Of a DNA stretch of 64,000 bases, positions 1 to 9,709 are shown in pieces. The stretch is taken from assembly GCF_041260665.1 (NCBI RefSeq), contig NZ_JBGCCT010000003.1, forward strand, positions 186,001-250,000, in the 5' to 3' direction. Position numbers and translations under genes: made by a program. This DNA comes from Catenulispora sp. GP43 (lineage in GTDB: Bacteria; Actinomycetota; Actinomycetes; Streptomycetales; Catenulisporaceae). The notes below the pieces were generated by a model. The model did no database searches and had not been told where the DNA came from. It saw only the letters and a list, made by a program, of their open reading frames with translations. The stretch's first letter is position 1, and each line of letters opens with the position of its first letter.

Positions 1-1071
1 CTTCGACTTGCGGCCGAGCTTGGTGCCCGGGCGCAGGTAGGTGTACGGCCCGACGGAGGCCTCCGGGCCGATCTCGGCGCCGTCGGTGGTGGCGTTGGTG
101 ACCCGCGCGCGCTCGCCGACGACGGTGTCCTTCAGCGTGCAGTTCGGGCCGACGTCGGCCCCGGCGGCGATCCGGGTCGCGCCCTCGAGCTGGGTGTTGG
201 GGCGGACGGTAACGTCCGGCTCCAGGGTCGCGCGCACGTCGATCCAGGTGGTCGCCGGGTCCACGATGGTGACGCCCTCGACCATCCAGCGCCGGGTGAT
301 CCGCTGGTTCATCAGCCGCCGCAGGTCGGCCAGCTGCGCGCGGTCGTTGGCGGCCAGCACCTCGTGGTAGTCGGCGGCGACCACGGCGCCGACCGGCAGG
401 CCGTCGCCGACCGCGATCGCCAGCACGTCGGTGAGCAGCTCCTCGCCCTGGGCGTTGTCCGTGGTCAGGCGGCTGAGCGCGTCGCGCAGGACCTTGCCGT
501 CGAAGGCGAAGATCCCGGAGTTGATCTCGCGGATGGTGGCCTGCGTCGGGTCGCAGTCCTTCTCCTCGACGATGCCCAGGACCCGGCCCTCGGCCGTGCC
601 GTCCGGCTCGCGCAGGATCCGGCCCAGGCCCGTCGGGTCCGGCACGACGGCGGTCAGGTCGGTCACGGCGTTGCCGGCCTTCTCGTGCGCGGCGATGAGA
701 TCGCGCAGCGTGTCCCCGGTGACCATGGCACCGTCGCCGAGCAGCACCAGGACCGTGCCCTCGACGTCCTCGCCGCCGGCGGTCAGCGCCTCCATGGCCA
801 GCCGCGCGGCCTGCCCGGTGCCGTTCTGCGGCTCCTGCACGACGATCCGGGCCTCCGGCGCGATCGCCTCGACGTGCGGGGCGACCAGGTCCCGGCCCTT
901 GCCCACGACCACCGCGAGCCGGCGCGGGGCCAGCTCCTGCGCCGCGGCCACCACGTGGCCGAGCATGGTGCGCCCGCACAGCTCGTGCAGCACCTTCGGC
1001 GTCGCGGATTTCATCCGCTTGCCCTCGCCGGCGGCCAGGATGACGACGGTCGGCGCGTGCTGGTCGGTCAT
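1..1071 (-). CDS. glmU: GlmU, bifunctional UDP-GlcNAc pyrophosphorylase / GlcN-1-P acetyltransferase (3' end outside window)
   Basis: This cytoplasmic enzyme makes UDP-GlcNAc for peptidoglycan: the C-terminal half acetylates glucosamine-1-phosphate and the N-terminal half uridylates it. The visible 357 codons contain the whole nucleotidyltransferase domain, with the signature LAAGEGKRMKS at residues 12-22 followed by TPKVLH, the QNGTGQAAR substrate loop, and EINSGIFAF. From about residue 250 the hexapeptide repeats of the left-handed beta-helix begin (ITRRWMVEGVTIVDP, YLRPGTKLG). The acetyltransferase active site lies beyond the window edge. The ATG at 1071 is the only start that precedes the signature properly. 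tRNA-Gln lies directly upstream on the same strand, a neighbourhood known from Streptomyces. Family identity is very clear. Confidence 0.97.
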   Translation of the reverse strand, partial: MTDQHAPTVVILAAGEGKRMKSATPKVLHELCGRTMLGHVVAAAQELAPRRLAVVVGKGRDLVAPHVEAIAPEARIVVQEPQNGTGQAARLAMEALTAGGEDVEGTVLVLLGDGAMVTGDTLRDLIAAHEKAGNAVTDLTAVVPDPTGLGRILREPDGTAEGRVLGIVEEKDCDPTQATIREINSGIFAFDGKVLRDALSRLTTDNAQGEELLTDVLAIAVGDGLPVGAVVAADYHEVLAANDRAQLADLRRLMNQRITRRWMVEGVTIVDPATTWIDVRATLEPDVTVRPNTQLEGATRIAAGADVGPNCTLKDTVVGERARVTNATTDGAEIGPEASVGPYTYLRPGTKLGRKSK

Positions 1072-1220
1072 GAAGCGACTCCTAGCGTGGGTGCGGTGCG
1101 GCGCGCCGCACTTCGGCGGCGGCGGTTCCCTAGGAGGGTAGCGATCGTGGAGAAGGGTTGCGAGCAAGCACTCCGCGGACCGGCGGCCGACGGCCGCGTC
1201 CGGAAGACGTCCCCCCAGAG

Positions 1221-1292
1221 CTCCGCCACCAGGACTCGAACCTGGACAAACAGATCCAAAGTCTGCTGGGCTGCCAATTACCCCATGGCGGA
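1221..1292 (-). tRNA. tRNA-Gln, anticodon TTG
   Basis: Read on the minus strand, the 72-nt sequence folds as a cloverleaf. The acceptor arms TCCGCCA and TGGCGGA pair perfectly and leave G as discriminator base, as usual for glutamine tRNA. The D arm contains GGTAATTGGCA. The anticodon stem GCAGA/TCTGT closes the loop CTTTGGA with anticodon TTG (reads CAA). The T arm is CCAGGTTCGAGTCCTGG. No CCA is encoded. It sits about 150 bp upstream of glmU on the same strand. Confidence 0.95.
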
Positions 1293-1516
1293 TCGTCGTC
1301 GCCAGTTTCGCACATCCGCGGGCCTTCACGCGCTCTGGTTTGCGTGCCGCCGCACCCGGCCGCGACGGCGTGCGGAGGCCACCGAAGTGAGTACGCCGAT
1401 CCGACATCCGGGCGTCACCCGCCGTGTCATCCTTGTCACCCAACCTACGGCAGCGTAAGTTGCGGTCAGTTCCCCCCCCGATCCGCCAGCCCCACCAGGG
1501 CACTTCCCCCCAAGGC

Positions 1517-2491
1517 ATGATCGCGATGACGGCAACGTCCGTACCCCAGCAGCAGCCGGCCGCACCGGCGCCCATCCGCGGCACCCTCGGCGGCGAGACC
1601 CAGACCTTCAAGGAGCGCCTCGCGCTGAGCCTGGTCATCGGGGTGCCGTTCGCGGCCCTGGTGGCCGCCGTCCCCGTGGTCTGGGGCTGGGGCCTGACGT
1701 GGACCGATCTGATCATCGCGGTGGTGATGTACGCGATCAGCGGGCACGGCATCACCGTCGGCTTCCACCGCCTGTTCACCCATTCTTCGTTCAAGGCGAA
1801 GAAAGCACTGCGCGTGGTCCTGGCCATCGCCGGCTCCCTGGCGGTCCAGGGCCCGGTGATCCGCTGGGTCGCCGACCACCGCAAGCACCACCGCTACAGC
1901 GACCGCGACGGCGACCCGCACTCGCCGTGGCGCTACGGCGAGACCGTCCCGGCCCTGATGAAGGGTCTGTGGCACGCGCACATCGGCTGGCTGTACAACG
2001 CCGAGCAGACCAACCAGCAGCAGTACGCCCCGGACCTGCTGAAGGACCGCGCGATCGTGCGGGTCTCCCGGGCCTTCCCGATCCTGGTGCTGGTCTCGCT
2101 CCTGCTGCCGGCGGCGCTCGGCGGCCTGATCACCTGGAGCTGGCAGGGGATACTGACCGCCTTCTTCTGGGGCTCGCTGGTCCGGATCGCCCTGCTGCAC
2201 CACACGACCTGGTCGATCAACTCCATCTGCCACGCCGTCGGCGAGCGGCCGTTCCGCTCCCGCGACCGCTCCGGGAACGTCTGGTGGCTGGCGGTGCTCT
2301 CGATGGGCGAGTCCTGGCACAACCTGCACCACTCCGACCCGACCTCGGCCCGGCACGGCGTGCTGCGCGGGCAGATCGACTCCTCGGCCCGGGTCATCTG
2401 GCTGTTCGAGAAGTTCGGCTGGGTGCGCGACGTGCGGTGGCCGTCGCGGGAGCGGGTCTCCATGAAGCTTGGTGGGGAAGCGGCTCCTTAA
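1517..2491 (+). CDS. Membrane fatty-acid (acyl-CoA type) desaturase
   Basis: A 324-residue di-iron membrane desaturase expected to introduce a cis double bond (delta-9 type) into saturated acyl chains. All three histidine boxes of the family are present: HRLFTH at 84-89, HRKHH at 121-125 and HNLHH at 268-272. Hydrophobic segments around 37-75, 98-115 and 185-225 would place the boxes on the cytoplasmic face. The frame is open from 1424, but ATG 1517 (or 1526) is preferred because the upstream codons have no family resemblance. The length fits acyl-CoA desaturases without a fused cytochrome b5 domain. A TetR regulator follows 89 bp downstream on the same strand and may control membrane-lipid genes; that link is inference. 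Confidence 0.93.
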   Translation: MIAMTATSVPQQQPAAPAPIRGTLGGETQTFKERLALSLVIGVPFAALVAAVPVVWGWGLTWTDLIIAVVMYAISGHGITVGFHRLFTHSSFKAKKALRVVLAIAGSLAVQGPVIRWVADHRKHHRYSDRDGDPHSPWRYGETVPALMKGLWHAHIGWLYNAEQTNQQQYAPDLLKDRAIVRVSRAFPILVLVSLLLPAALGGLITWSWQGILTAFFWGSLVRIALLHHTTWSINSICHAVGERPFRSRDRSGNVWWLAVLSMGESWHNLHHSDPTSARHGVLRGQIDSSARVIWLFEKFGWVRDVRWPSRERVSMKLGGEAAP

Positions 2492-2580
2492 CGGGTGGTC
2501 GCGTGACGCCGCCCGGCACAGACGGAGGCATCCTCCGCCCCGGTCGCGTCATGTCGCGACAAACCTGAGAGAATGCCCTG

Positions 2581-3282
2581 GTGACTTCCCGAACCCCCGC
2601 CCCGGCGTCCCGCACCCGGATGAGCGGCAAGGAACGGCGGGAACAGCTCATCGAGATCGGCCGGACCCTGTTCGCCGAACGCGGCTTCGACGCCACCTCG
2701 GTGGAGGAGATCGCGACCAAGGCCGGCGTGTCCAAGCCGGTGGTGTACGAGCACTTCGGCGGCAAGGAGGGGCTCTACGCGGTCGTGGTGGACCGGGAGA
2801 TGGCCAAGCTGCTGTCCATGGTGACCTCCGGCCTGACCGGCGAGCACGCCCGCGAACTGCTCGAGCAGGCCGCCTTCGCGCTGCTGGACTACATCGAGTC
2901 CAGCACCGACGGCTTCCGCATCCTGGTCCGCGACTCCCCGGTCACCACCTCCACCGGCAACTTCGCCTCCCTGATCTCCGACATCGCCTCCCAGGTCGAG
3001 GACCTGCTCGGGGTGCACTTCATGCACCGCGGCTACGACCCCAAACTCGCCCCGATGTACGCCCAGATGCTGGTCGGCATGGTCGCCCTGACCGGGCAGT
3101 GGTGGCTCGACGTCCGCAAGCCGCCCAAGGCCGAGGTCGCCGCGCACCTGGTGAACCTGGCCTGGAACGGCCTGTCCCACCTGGAGGGGCAGCCGCGCCT
3201 GATCGTGCAGGAGCAGGCCGAGGCGAAGGTGCGGCGCGCGGCGCGCAAGACGGCGCGGGCCGCGCGGGTCGAGACGAAGTAG
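2581..3282 (+). CDS. TetR/AcrR family transcriptional regulator
   Basis: A 233-residue one-component repressor type protein. The N-terminal helix-turn-helix (about residues 18-66) has the classic pattern ERREQLIEIGRTLFAERG, then TSVEEIATKAGVSKPVVYEHFGGKEGLY. The remaining all-helical portion is the ligand-binding/dimer domain; its ligand cannot be read from sequence. The C-terminus is basic and alanine-rich. GTG at 2581 is used as start; ATG 2620 (MSGKERREQ) is an alternative. Its position after a desaturase and before an acyl-CoA carboxylase operon suggests control of lipid or acyl-CoA metabolism, but no palindrome shared with its own promoter was found. Confidence 0.9.
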   Translation: MTSRTPAPASRTRMSGKERREQLIEIGRTLFAERGFDATSVEEIATKAGVSKPVVYEHFGGKEGLYAVVVDREMAKLLSMVTSGLTGEHARELLEQAAFALLDYIESSTDGFRILVRDSPVTTSTGNFASLISDIASQVEDLLGVHFMHRGYDPKLAPMYAQMLVGMVALTGQWWLDVRKPPKAEVAAHLVNLAWNGLSHLEGQPRLIVQEQAEAKVRRAARKTARAARVETK

Positions 3283-3472
3283 GCGCGCAGGCAGATCGCG
3301 AGGCTGCGGCCGGATCGCGCTCGGCGGGCCTGACCGCGCGGCCCGGCAAGCAGATCGGCGTCTCGCGCGGCGGTCTGCCCGATCTCCGCCGCGAGCGCCG
3401 TATCGCGCCGCGCTCCTCACCTCACACCCCGCACCCACGCCGTTCCCGAGCGCCGACCCAGCCGATCGCCGG

Positions 3473-4234
3473 CTACTCCTCCCGCACCAGCACCGTCGCA
3501 GCCCCCGCCGACATGTTCGCCAGCACCCGCACCGCGGCCTCGTGCACCGTCACCGGCGCGTCCACCGCCTCCACGTCGCCGCGGCTCAGCGCCTTGCGGC
3601 GCAGTGTCTCGGAGGCCGAGGCGAGCAGTGCGCGGTGTGTGTACTCGCCGCGGGTCGGCCCCTTCTTGCCGGTCGAGGAGTACAGGCGCAGCACCGGGTC
3701 CTCGCCGCGGCCGGAGCTGGCCGCCACCTCGCGGGCCGCGCGCAGCAGCGCCTCGTGGGTCTCGTGGGTCTCCAGCCACTCCTCGTACTCGTCCTCGTGG
3801 CCGCCGACGGTGATCGTGCTGACCACCGAGGAGATCTCCAGCATCGAGTCCTCGATGAGTTCCACGAACTCCCCGCCGACGAACAGGATGCGCGCCTCGG
3901 CCTCGTTCAGGGCGTGGACCAGGTGCGCCCGGTCCAGGCGCCAGTCGAGCCAGGTGCAGACCAGGCCCATGTTGCTGGCCGCGAACAGCGTCTCGAAATG
4001 GACCGGGTGGTTGCGGGCGAGCACGGCGACGCGCTGACCGCGCTGGAGCCGGTCGCTGCGGATCCCGGTCACGCATTTGCGGATCCGGGCGTCGAACTCC
4101 GTCCAGTCCCATTCCTCGGCCCCGTAGGCCAGGACGGGACCGCGCGCGTTCTCGTCGAGGTTCACGCGCACGATGTCGCCGAGCCAGTGGAACTCCACCG
4201 GGTCGCGCGTCTCAGCACTTTGCGTGGCAGGCAT
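3473..4234 (-). CDS. Half-length AMP-dependent synthetase/ligase-like protein (N-terminal part only)
   Basis: A 253-residue protein resembling the first half of acyl-CoA synthetases (ANL superfamily). The early motif YGAEEWDWTEFDARIRK and the segment QRGQRVAVLARNHPVHFETLFA match the usual N-terminal ligase fold. The P-loop region is degenerate: LYSSTGKKGPTRGEYTHRAL stands where an STGTTGxPKG-type motif is expected. The frame stops at VLVREE, before the motifs that bind the adenylate and before the C-terminal lid domain. It therefore probably cannot catalyse adenylation on the usual scheme. ATG 4234 is preferred; the frame is open to GTG 4273. It is last in a row with the carboxylase genes, 76 bp after the biotin-carboxylase stop. 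It may be a remnant or a non-catalytic acyl/CoA binder. Confidence 0.6.
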   Translation of the reverse strand: MPATQSAETRDPVEFHWLGDIVRVNLDENARGPVLAYGAEEWDWTEFDARIRKCVTGIRSDRLQRGQRVAVLARNHPVHFETLFAASNMGLVCTWLDWRLDRAHLVHALNEAEARILFVGGEFVELIEDSMLEISSVVSTITVGGHEDEYEEWLETHETHEALLRAAREVAASSGRGEDPVLRLYSSTGKKGPTRGEYTHRALLASASETLRRKALSRGDVEAVDAPVTVHEAAVRVLANMSAGAATVLVREE

Positions 4235-4310
4235 GCCCCGATTCTGTGCCGTAACCGCCCCGCGCGCCAGCACTATGCGCGCGCGGGACTTACGATCTCC
4301 GCACGCCTCA

Positions 4311-6299
4311 TCAGGCCAAAGTCACCAAAATCTGGTGTGCGTCCACGAACTGCCCCACCGCGCAGTCCACCGACCCGACCACTCCGTCACGCCCGGCCTT
4401 CACCTGGTGCTCCATCTTCATGGCCTCCATGGTCACCAGCACCTGCCCGGCCTTCACCCGGTCCCCGGCCGCCACGGCCACCGCGACCACGGTTCCGGGC
4501 ACTTCAGCGGCCCCGTCGTCGGAGGCGAAGGCGTCGGCGTCGTCGGGGAAACGCGGCGTCGGCTTCCACGCCGAGTGCCCGCCGTCGCTGTCGTCGACCC
4601 ACACCACGGTGTCGTCGGCAACCCGCACCCGGCACAGCCGGTCGACCCCGTCGACCGCCACGCGCACCGAGTCAGGACCCAGATCCTTCAGGGAAACCTC
4701 GTACTCGGCCCCGCCGTGGATCAGGTACAGCGTGGAACCGTCAAGACGGTAGGTAACCGGTGTTTCGGGCGCGCGGCGCACGTCCTGCCGCGTCCACGCC
4801 GCGTTGGCGCCGTCGTACGGCAGCAGCCGCCAGCCCGCCGGCGCGAACGCCGTGGCGCCGCCGGCCGCCCGGCGCCGGTACACCGACACCGCGATGGCCG
4901 CCGCCAGATGCGCGGTGACGTCGACCCGGTCCTCGGGCGCGGCCAGCGCGGGATGCAGGTCCAGGAAGTCGGTCCGCGTGGTCCCGGCCAGGAAGTCGGC
5001 GTTGCGCAGGATCGCGACGAGCTGGTCCCGGTTGGTCTTCACACCGTGGATGCGCATGCCCGCCAGCGCGGAGGCCAGCTTCAGCGCCGCGTCGGTGCGG
5101 GTGGCGCCGGTCGCGATCACCTTGGCCAGCATCGGGTCGTAGTAGTGCGAGACGACGCTGCCGCTGCGGACGCCGTCCTCATAACGGATCCCGGGCACAT
5201 CGGCGTGCTCGTACAGGGCCAGCGTCCCGGGCGAGGGGATGTACTTGCGGGCCGGGTCCTCGGCGTAGAGGCGGACCTCGATCGCGTGGCCGCGCATGGC
5301 GTCCGTGCCGGGCGCGGTCAGCACCGCGCCGGTCGCGACCTCGAACTGCCGGCGCACCAGGTCCTGGTCCCACACCTCTTCGGTGACCGGGTGCTCGACC
5401 TGCAGCCGGGTGTTCATCTCCAGGAAGTAGTAGGAGTCGTCGGTGTCGTCGAACAGGAACTCCACGGTCCCGGCGCCGACGTAGCCGAGCTCGCGCACCA
5501 GCGCGCACGCGACCTCGCCCATCCGCGCCCGGACCGGCGCGCCGACCGCGGAGGACGGCGCCTCCTCGACGACCTTCTGGTGCCGCCGCTGCACCGAGCA
5601 CTCGCGCTCGCCGTAGAACACGGCGTTCCCGTGCATGTCGCCGAACACCTGGATCTCGATGTGCCGGGACGCGGCCAGGTAGCGCTCCAGGAACACCGTC
5701 CCGTCGCCGAAGGCCGCCGCGGCCTCGCGCCGGGCCCCGGAGACCGCGTTCTCCAGCTCCTCCACCGAGGACACCAGCCGCATGCCCTTGCCGCCACCGC
5801 CGGCGGAAGCCTTCACCAGCAACGGGAATCCGACGCCTTCGGCGGCCTGGCGCCAGTCCTCCGGCTCGTCGGTGGTCAGCAGCGCGTCCGGCAGCACCGG
5901 CACGCCGGCGTCCTTCGCGATCGCCTTGGCCACGTGCTTGATGCCCATCTTCCGGATCGCCTCCGGCGAGGGCCCGACGAAGACGATCCCGGCCTCGGCG
6001 CACGCCTCGGCGAAGCCGGCGTTCTCCGACAGGAAACCGTAGCCGGGGTGGACGGCGTCGGCGCCGGTCTTGCGCGCGGCGTCCAGGATCTTCGCGACGT
6101 CCAGGTACGACTCGGCGCTGGTACTGCCGCCGAGGGCCACCGCGACGTCGGCTTCGCGCACGTGCGGCGCGTCGGCGTCCGGGTCGGAGTACACGGCGAC
6201 GGTGCGCAGGCCCATCGCCTTGGCGGTGCGGAAGACCCGCCGGGCGATCTCGCCCCGGTTGGCCACCAGCACTGTCGAGAACGTCGGATACGTCGGCAT
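4311..6299 (-). CDS. accA1: Acyl-CoA carboxylase biotin-carboxylase/biotin-carrier subunit (methylcrotonyl-CoA carboxylase alpha type)
   Basis: A 662-residue subunit that carboxylates its own biotin with ATP and bicarbonate and passes the CO2 to the beta subunit. The N-terminal biotin-carboxylase domain starts VLVANRGEIARRVFRTAK; the ATP-grasp glycine loop GGGGKGMR is at 167-174, and EVRLYAEDP and FLEMNTRLQVEHPVTE follow. A middle segment of roughly 450-590 fits the BT coupling domain. The C-terminal carrier domain contains EAMKMEH, with the biotinylated lysine at about residue 628. Length and layout match MCC-alpha/AccA1 proteins; a propionyl/acetyl-CoA type is less likely because of the paired beta subunit. 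The upstream gene is that beta subunit, 80 bp away. The symbol is by similarity. Confidence 0.9.
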   Translation of the reverse strand: MPTYPTFSTVLVANRGEIARRVFRTAKAMGLRTVAVYSDPDADAPHVREADVAVALGGSTSAESYLDVAKILDAARKTGADAVHPGYGFLSENAGFAEACAEAGIVFVGPSPEAIRKMGIKHVAKAIAKDAGVPVLPDALLTTDEPEDWRQAAEGVGFPLLVKASAGGGGKGMRLVSSVEELENAVSGARREAAAAFGDGTVFLERYLAASRHIEIQVFGDMHGNAVFYGERECSVQRRHQKVVEEAPSSAVGAPVRARMGEVACALVRELGYVGAGTVEFLFDDTDDSYYFLEMNTRLQVEHPVTEEVWDQDLVRRQFEVATGAVLTAPGTDAMRGHAIEVRLYAEDPARKYIPSPGTLALYEHADVPGIRYEDGVRSGSVVSHYYDPMLAKVIATGATRTDAALKLASALAGMRIHGVKTNRDQLVAILRNADFLAGTTRTDFLDLHPALAAPEDRVDVTAHLAAAIAVSVYRRRAAGGATAFAPAGWRLLPYDGANAAWTRQDVRRAPETPVTYRLDGSTLYLIHGGAEYEVSLKDLGPDSVRVAVDGVDRLCRVRVADDTVVWVDDSDGGHSAWKPTPRFPDDADAFASDDGAAEVPGTVVAVAVAAGDRVKAGQVLVTMEAMKMEHQVKAGRDGVVGSVDCAVGQFVDAHQILVTLA

Positions 6300-6379
6300 G
6301 GCGTCACTGTCTCACAGGTCGGACAGTGGTTCATGGAGCTGTGAGCCGCGTCACCCGGCCCGCGCCACCCACCTCGGCA

Positions 6380-7972
<1,593 letters not shown>

Positions 7973-8006
7973 GGCAGCCTCTTCCTCGGCGCACGGCGTT
8001 CGGCAC

Positions 8007-8018
8007 TACTGGTCGGTA
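8007..8018. promoter_or_regulatory. TetR-like palindrome upstream of acyl-CoA carboxylase genes
   Basis: TACTGGTCGGTA is an imperfect palindrome of the form TACYGRYCRGTA, 35 bp upstream of the carboxyltransferase start on the minus strand. This resembles sites bound by TetR-family acyl-CoA regulators. The TetR gene at 2581 is a candidate binder, by proximity only. Confidence 0.35.
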
Positions 8019-8108
8019 ACCTAAACCGGCGCGGGCGCCTCCGCAATCGATCACGGGACGCGCGCGCCGGTCGGGTGGGCTGTTCGGGCAGCCGCTCCGG
8101 AGCTTCGC

Positions 8109-8912
8109 CTACAACTCCTTCAACATGCCGCCGTCCACGACGAACTCGGAACCGTTGGTCCCCCGCGACCGCGGCGAGGCCAGCAGCACCACCGCGTCGG
8201 CGACCTCCTGCGGTTCCACGATCCGCCCGGTGCTCAACCGCAGATTCTCCGGCAGCACCTTGTCGAGCAACGTGTCCCGGTCGATCCCCATGGCACCTGC
8301 GAACATGTCCGCGACCCCGCCCTCGTCGGTCCACCAGTTGGTCCGCGTGACCCCCGGCAGCACGGTGTTCACCCGCACTCCCCGCGGCCCGAACTCCTCG
8401 GCGAGGCTCTTGGAGACGTGGCTGAGCGCCGCCTTCGCCGCCGCGTACTCGTAGTTGTTGGTGGCGGGCTGCCGGGCCAGCGTGGAGGAGACGTTGACGA
8501 TCGCGCCCCCGCGCCCGACCAGATGCGGCAGCGCGGCGCGCGTCAGCCGCACCACGGCGAACAGGTTGAAGTCGAAGACGGCCTGCCAGTCGACGTCACC
8601 GCCGTCGAGGAAGGGACCGCGCGGCAGCACGACGCCGGGCGGCGGCCCCCCGGCGTTGTTGACGAGGACGTCCAGGCCGCCGAACGCATCGACAGCCCGC
8701 GCCACCAGCTCCGCCGGAAATCCCGGATCCATCAGGTCGCCGGCCGCATGAAGCAGATTCGGCCCGGCCAGCTTCGCCAACCCGGCCGACTCCGACCGGG
8801 AGGCGGCCGCGACGAAGGCACCTTCATCCAGCAGAGTCCTGACAACGGCGAGGCCGATACCCTTGCTGCCACCGGTGACGACGGCCACGCGGCCGCGCAG
8901 TGCGAGGTCCAT
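8109..8912 (-). CDS. Short-chain dehydrogenase/reductase (SDR)
   Basis: A 267-residue classical SDR. The cofactor motif TGGSKGIG is at 13-20, NNAGG marks the central strand, a serine-containing INVSSTL-type strand appears as IVNVSSTLARQ, and the catalytic pair sits in YEYAAAKAAL (Y-x-x-x-K). The C-terminus ends with the common GTNGSEFVVDGGMLKEL. The substrate cannot be inferred. The frame extends to 8957, but ATG 8912 has a strong AAGGAG ribosome site seven bases upstream and is clearly the start. An inverted repeat lies 26-45 bp upstream and is a likely operator. Confidence 0.92.
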   Translation of the reverse strand: MDLALRGRVAVVTGGSKGIGLAVVRTLLDEGAFVAAASRSESAGLAKLAGPNLLHAAGDLMDPGFPAELVARAVDAFGGLDVLVNNAGGPPPGVVLPRGPFLDGGDVDWQAVFDFNLFAVVRLTRAALPHLVGRGGAIVNVSSTLARQPATNNYEYAAAKAALSHVSKSLAEEFGPRGVRVNTVLPGVTRTNWWTDEGGVADMFAGAMGIDRDTLLDKVLPENLRLSTGRIVEPQEVADAVVLLASPRSRGTNGSEFVVDGGMLKEL

Positions 8913-8937
8913 GGGGACTCCTTGAGGTTCGATACAG

Positions 8938-8957
8938 GTGGTTGAAATCTCAACCAC
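8938..8957. promoter_or_regulatory. Inverted repeat, probable operator of the SDR gene
   Basis: GTGGTTGA-AATC-TCAACCAC is a perfect 8-bp inverted repeat with a 4-bp spacer just upstream of the SDR ribosome site. The TTGA-N4-TCAA core is of MarR-like type. No regulator gene is directly adjacent, so the binding protein is unknown. Confidence 0.45.
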
Positions 8958-9033
8958 TCATCGATCCTGCGCTCCGGGGCAAGGCGGCGCTGGCGGGCTT
9001 CGGACGGGTCTTTTGGCCAAGCGCCCTACCGCC

Positions 9034-9678
9034 CTACCCTCGCCGAGCCCCGCCCGCGATCAGCCCCGGTGTCCGGGCCGCCAGCTCCGCGCCGGCCTTC
9101 GCCACCGAACCGGTGTCGTACGGGGGCTGCGGGTCGTACTCGATCCAGAGCTGCAGCGCCTGCGCGAACTCCTCGCCCTCGATCAGGCCGGCCAGGGTCA
9201 GGGCCATGTCGATGCCGGAGGAGACGCCGGCCGCCGTGACCACCTTGCCGCGGCGGACCACGCGTTCGGGGGTGTAGCGCGCGCCGAAGGCTTCGAGTTC
9301 GGGGACCGCGTTCCAGTGCGTGGTGGCGTCGAGGCCGTCGAGGATGCCCGCCGCGCCGAGCAGGAGGGCGCCGGTGCAGACCGAGGTGGTCCACGTGGTG
9401 GTCTTGTGCATGCGGGCGATCCAGTCCGTCAGGGGCTTGCGGGCCGCGTAGTCGCGGGTGCCGCGGCCGCCGGGGACCAGGAGGATGTCGCAGGCGTCGA
9501 TGTCGTCGGGGGTGGCCTGGGCCTGCAGGCCGAAGCCGCCGTCGGCGCCGGGGATCAGGTCCGGCTTCGTCGCGACGAACACGACCTCGGCGCCCGGCAG
9601 GAAGCGGAGGACGTCGTACGGGCCGACGAGATCCAGCGGCATGAAGCCCGGGAACAGGGGGATGGCGATGCGGGTCAT
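9034..9678 (-). CDS. DJ-1/PfpI family protein (class I glutamine amidotransferase-like, isonitrile hydratase-like)
   Basis: A 214-residue DJ-1/PfpI superfamily protein. It begins IAIPLFPGFMPLDLVGPYDVL and contains LLVPGGRGTRDY. The nucleophile elbow is TTSVCTGALLLGAAGILDG with the catalytic cysteine at about residue 101, followed by the family motif THWNAVPEL. This subgroup includes isonitrile hydratases; the actual substrate is not determined. ATG 9678 follows an AAGGAG box by six bases; the TTG two codons earlier overlaps that spacing. It lies 31 bp downstream of a GlxA-type regulator that shares the same DJ-1 fold, and the two are probably cotranscribed. Confidence 0.88.
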   Translation of the reverse strand: MTRIAIPLFPGFMPLDLVGPYDVLRFLPGAEVVFVATKPDLIPGADGGFGLQAQATPDDIDACDILLVPGGRGTRDYAARKPLTDWIARMHKTTTWTTSVCTGALLLGAAGILDGLDATTHWNAVPELEAFGARYTPERVVRRGKVVTAAGVSSGIDMALTLAGLIEGEEFAQALQLWIEYDPQPPYDTGSVAKAGAELAARTPGLIAGGARRG

Positions 9679-9709
9679 GGTCAACTCCTTGCATTAAAAA
9701 GCAGTGCCC

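Noticed and set aside
1293-1516. Possible small gene before the desaturase
   Set aside because: Frames here are short, without a ribosome site or family resemblance; the region most likely holds the tRNA and desaturase promoters.
3283-3472. Search for a gene or regulatory RNA in the gap between the TetR gene and the half-length ligase
   Set aside because: No frame has protein character and no clear hairpin was found; ligase remnants downstream of 3473 were not recognisable by eye.
4173-6344. 700-codon open frame antisense to the biotin-carboxylase gene
   Set aside because: The translation is rich in His, Arg, Val and Gly with no motif, whereas the minus strand encodes a complete carboxylase subunit.
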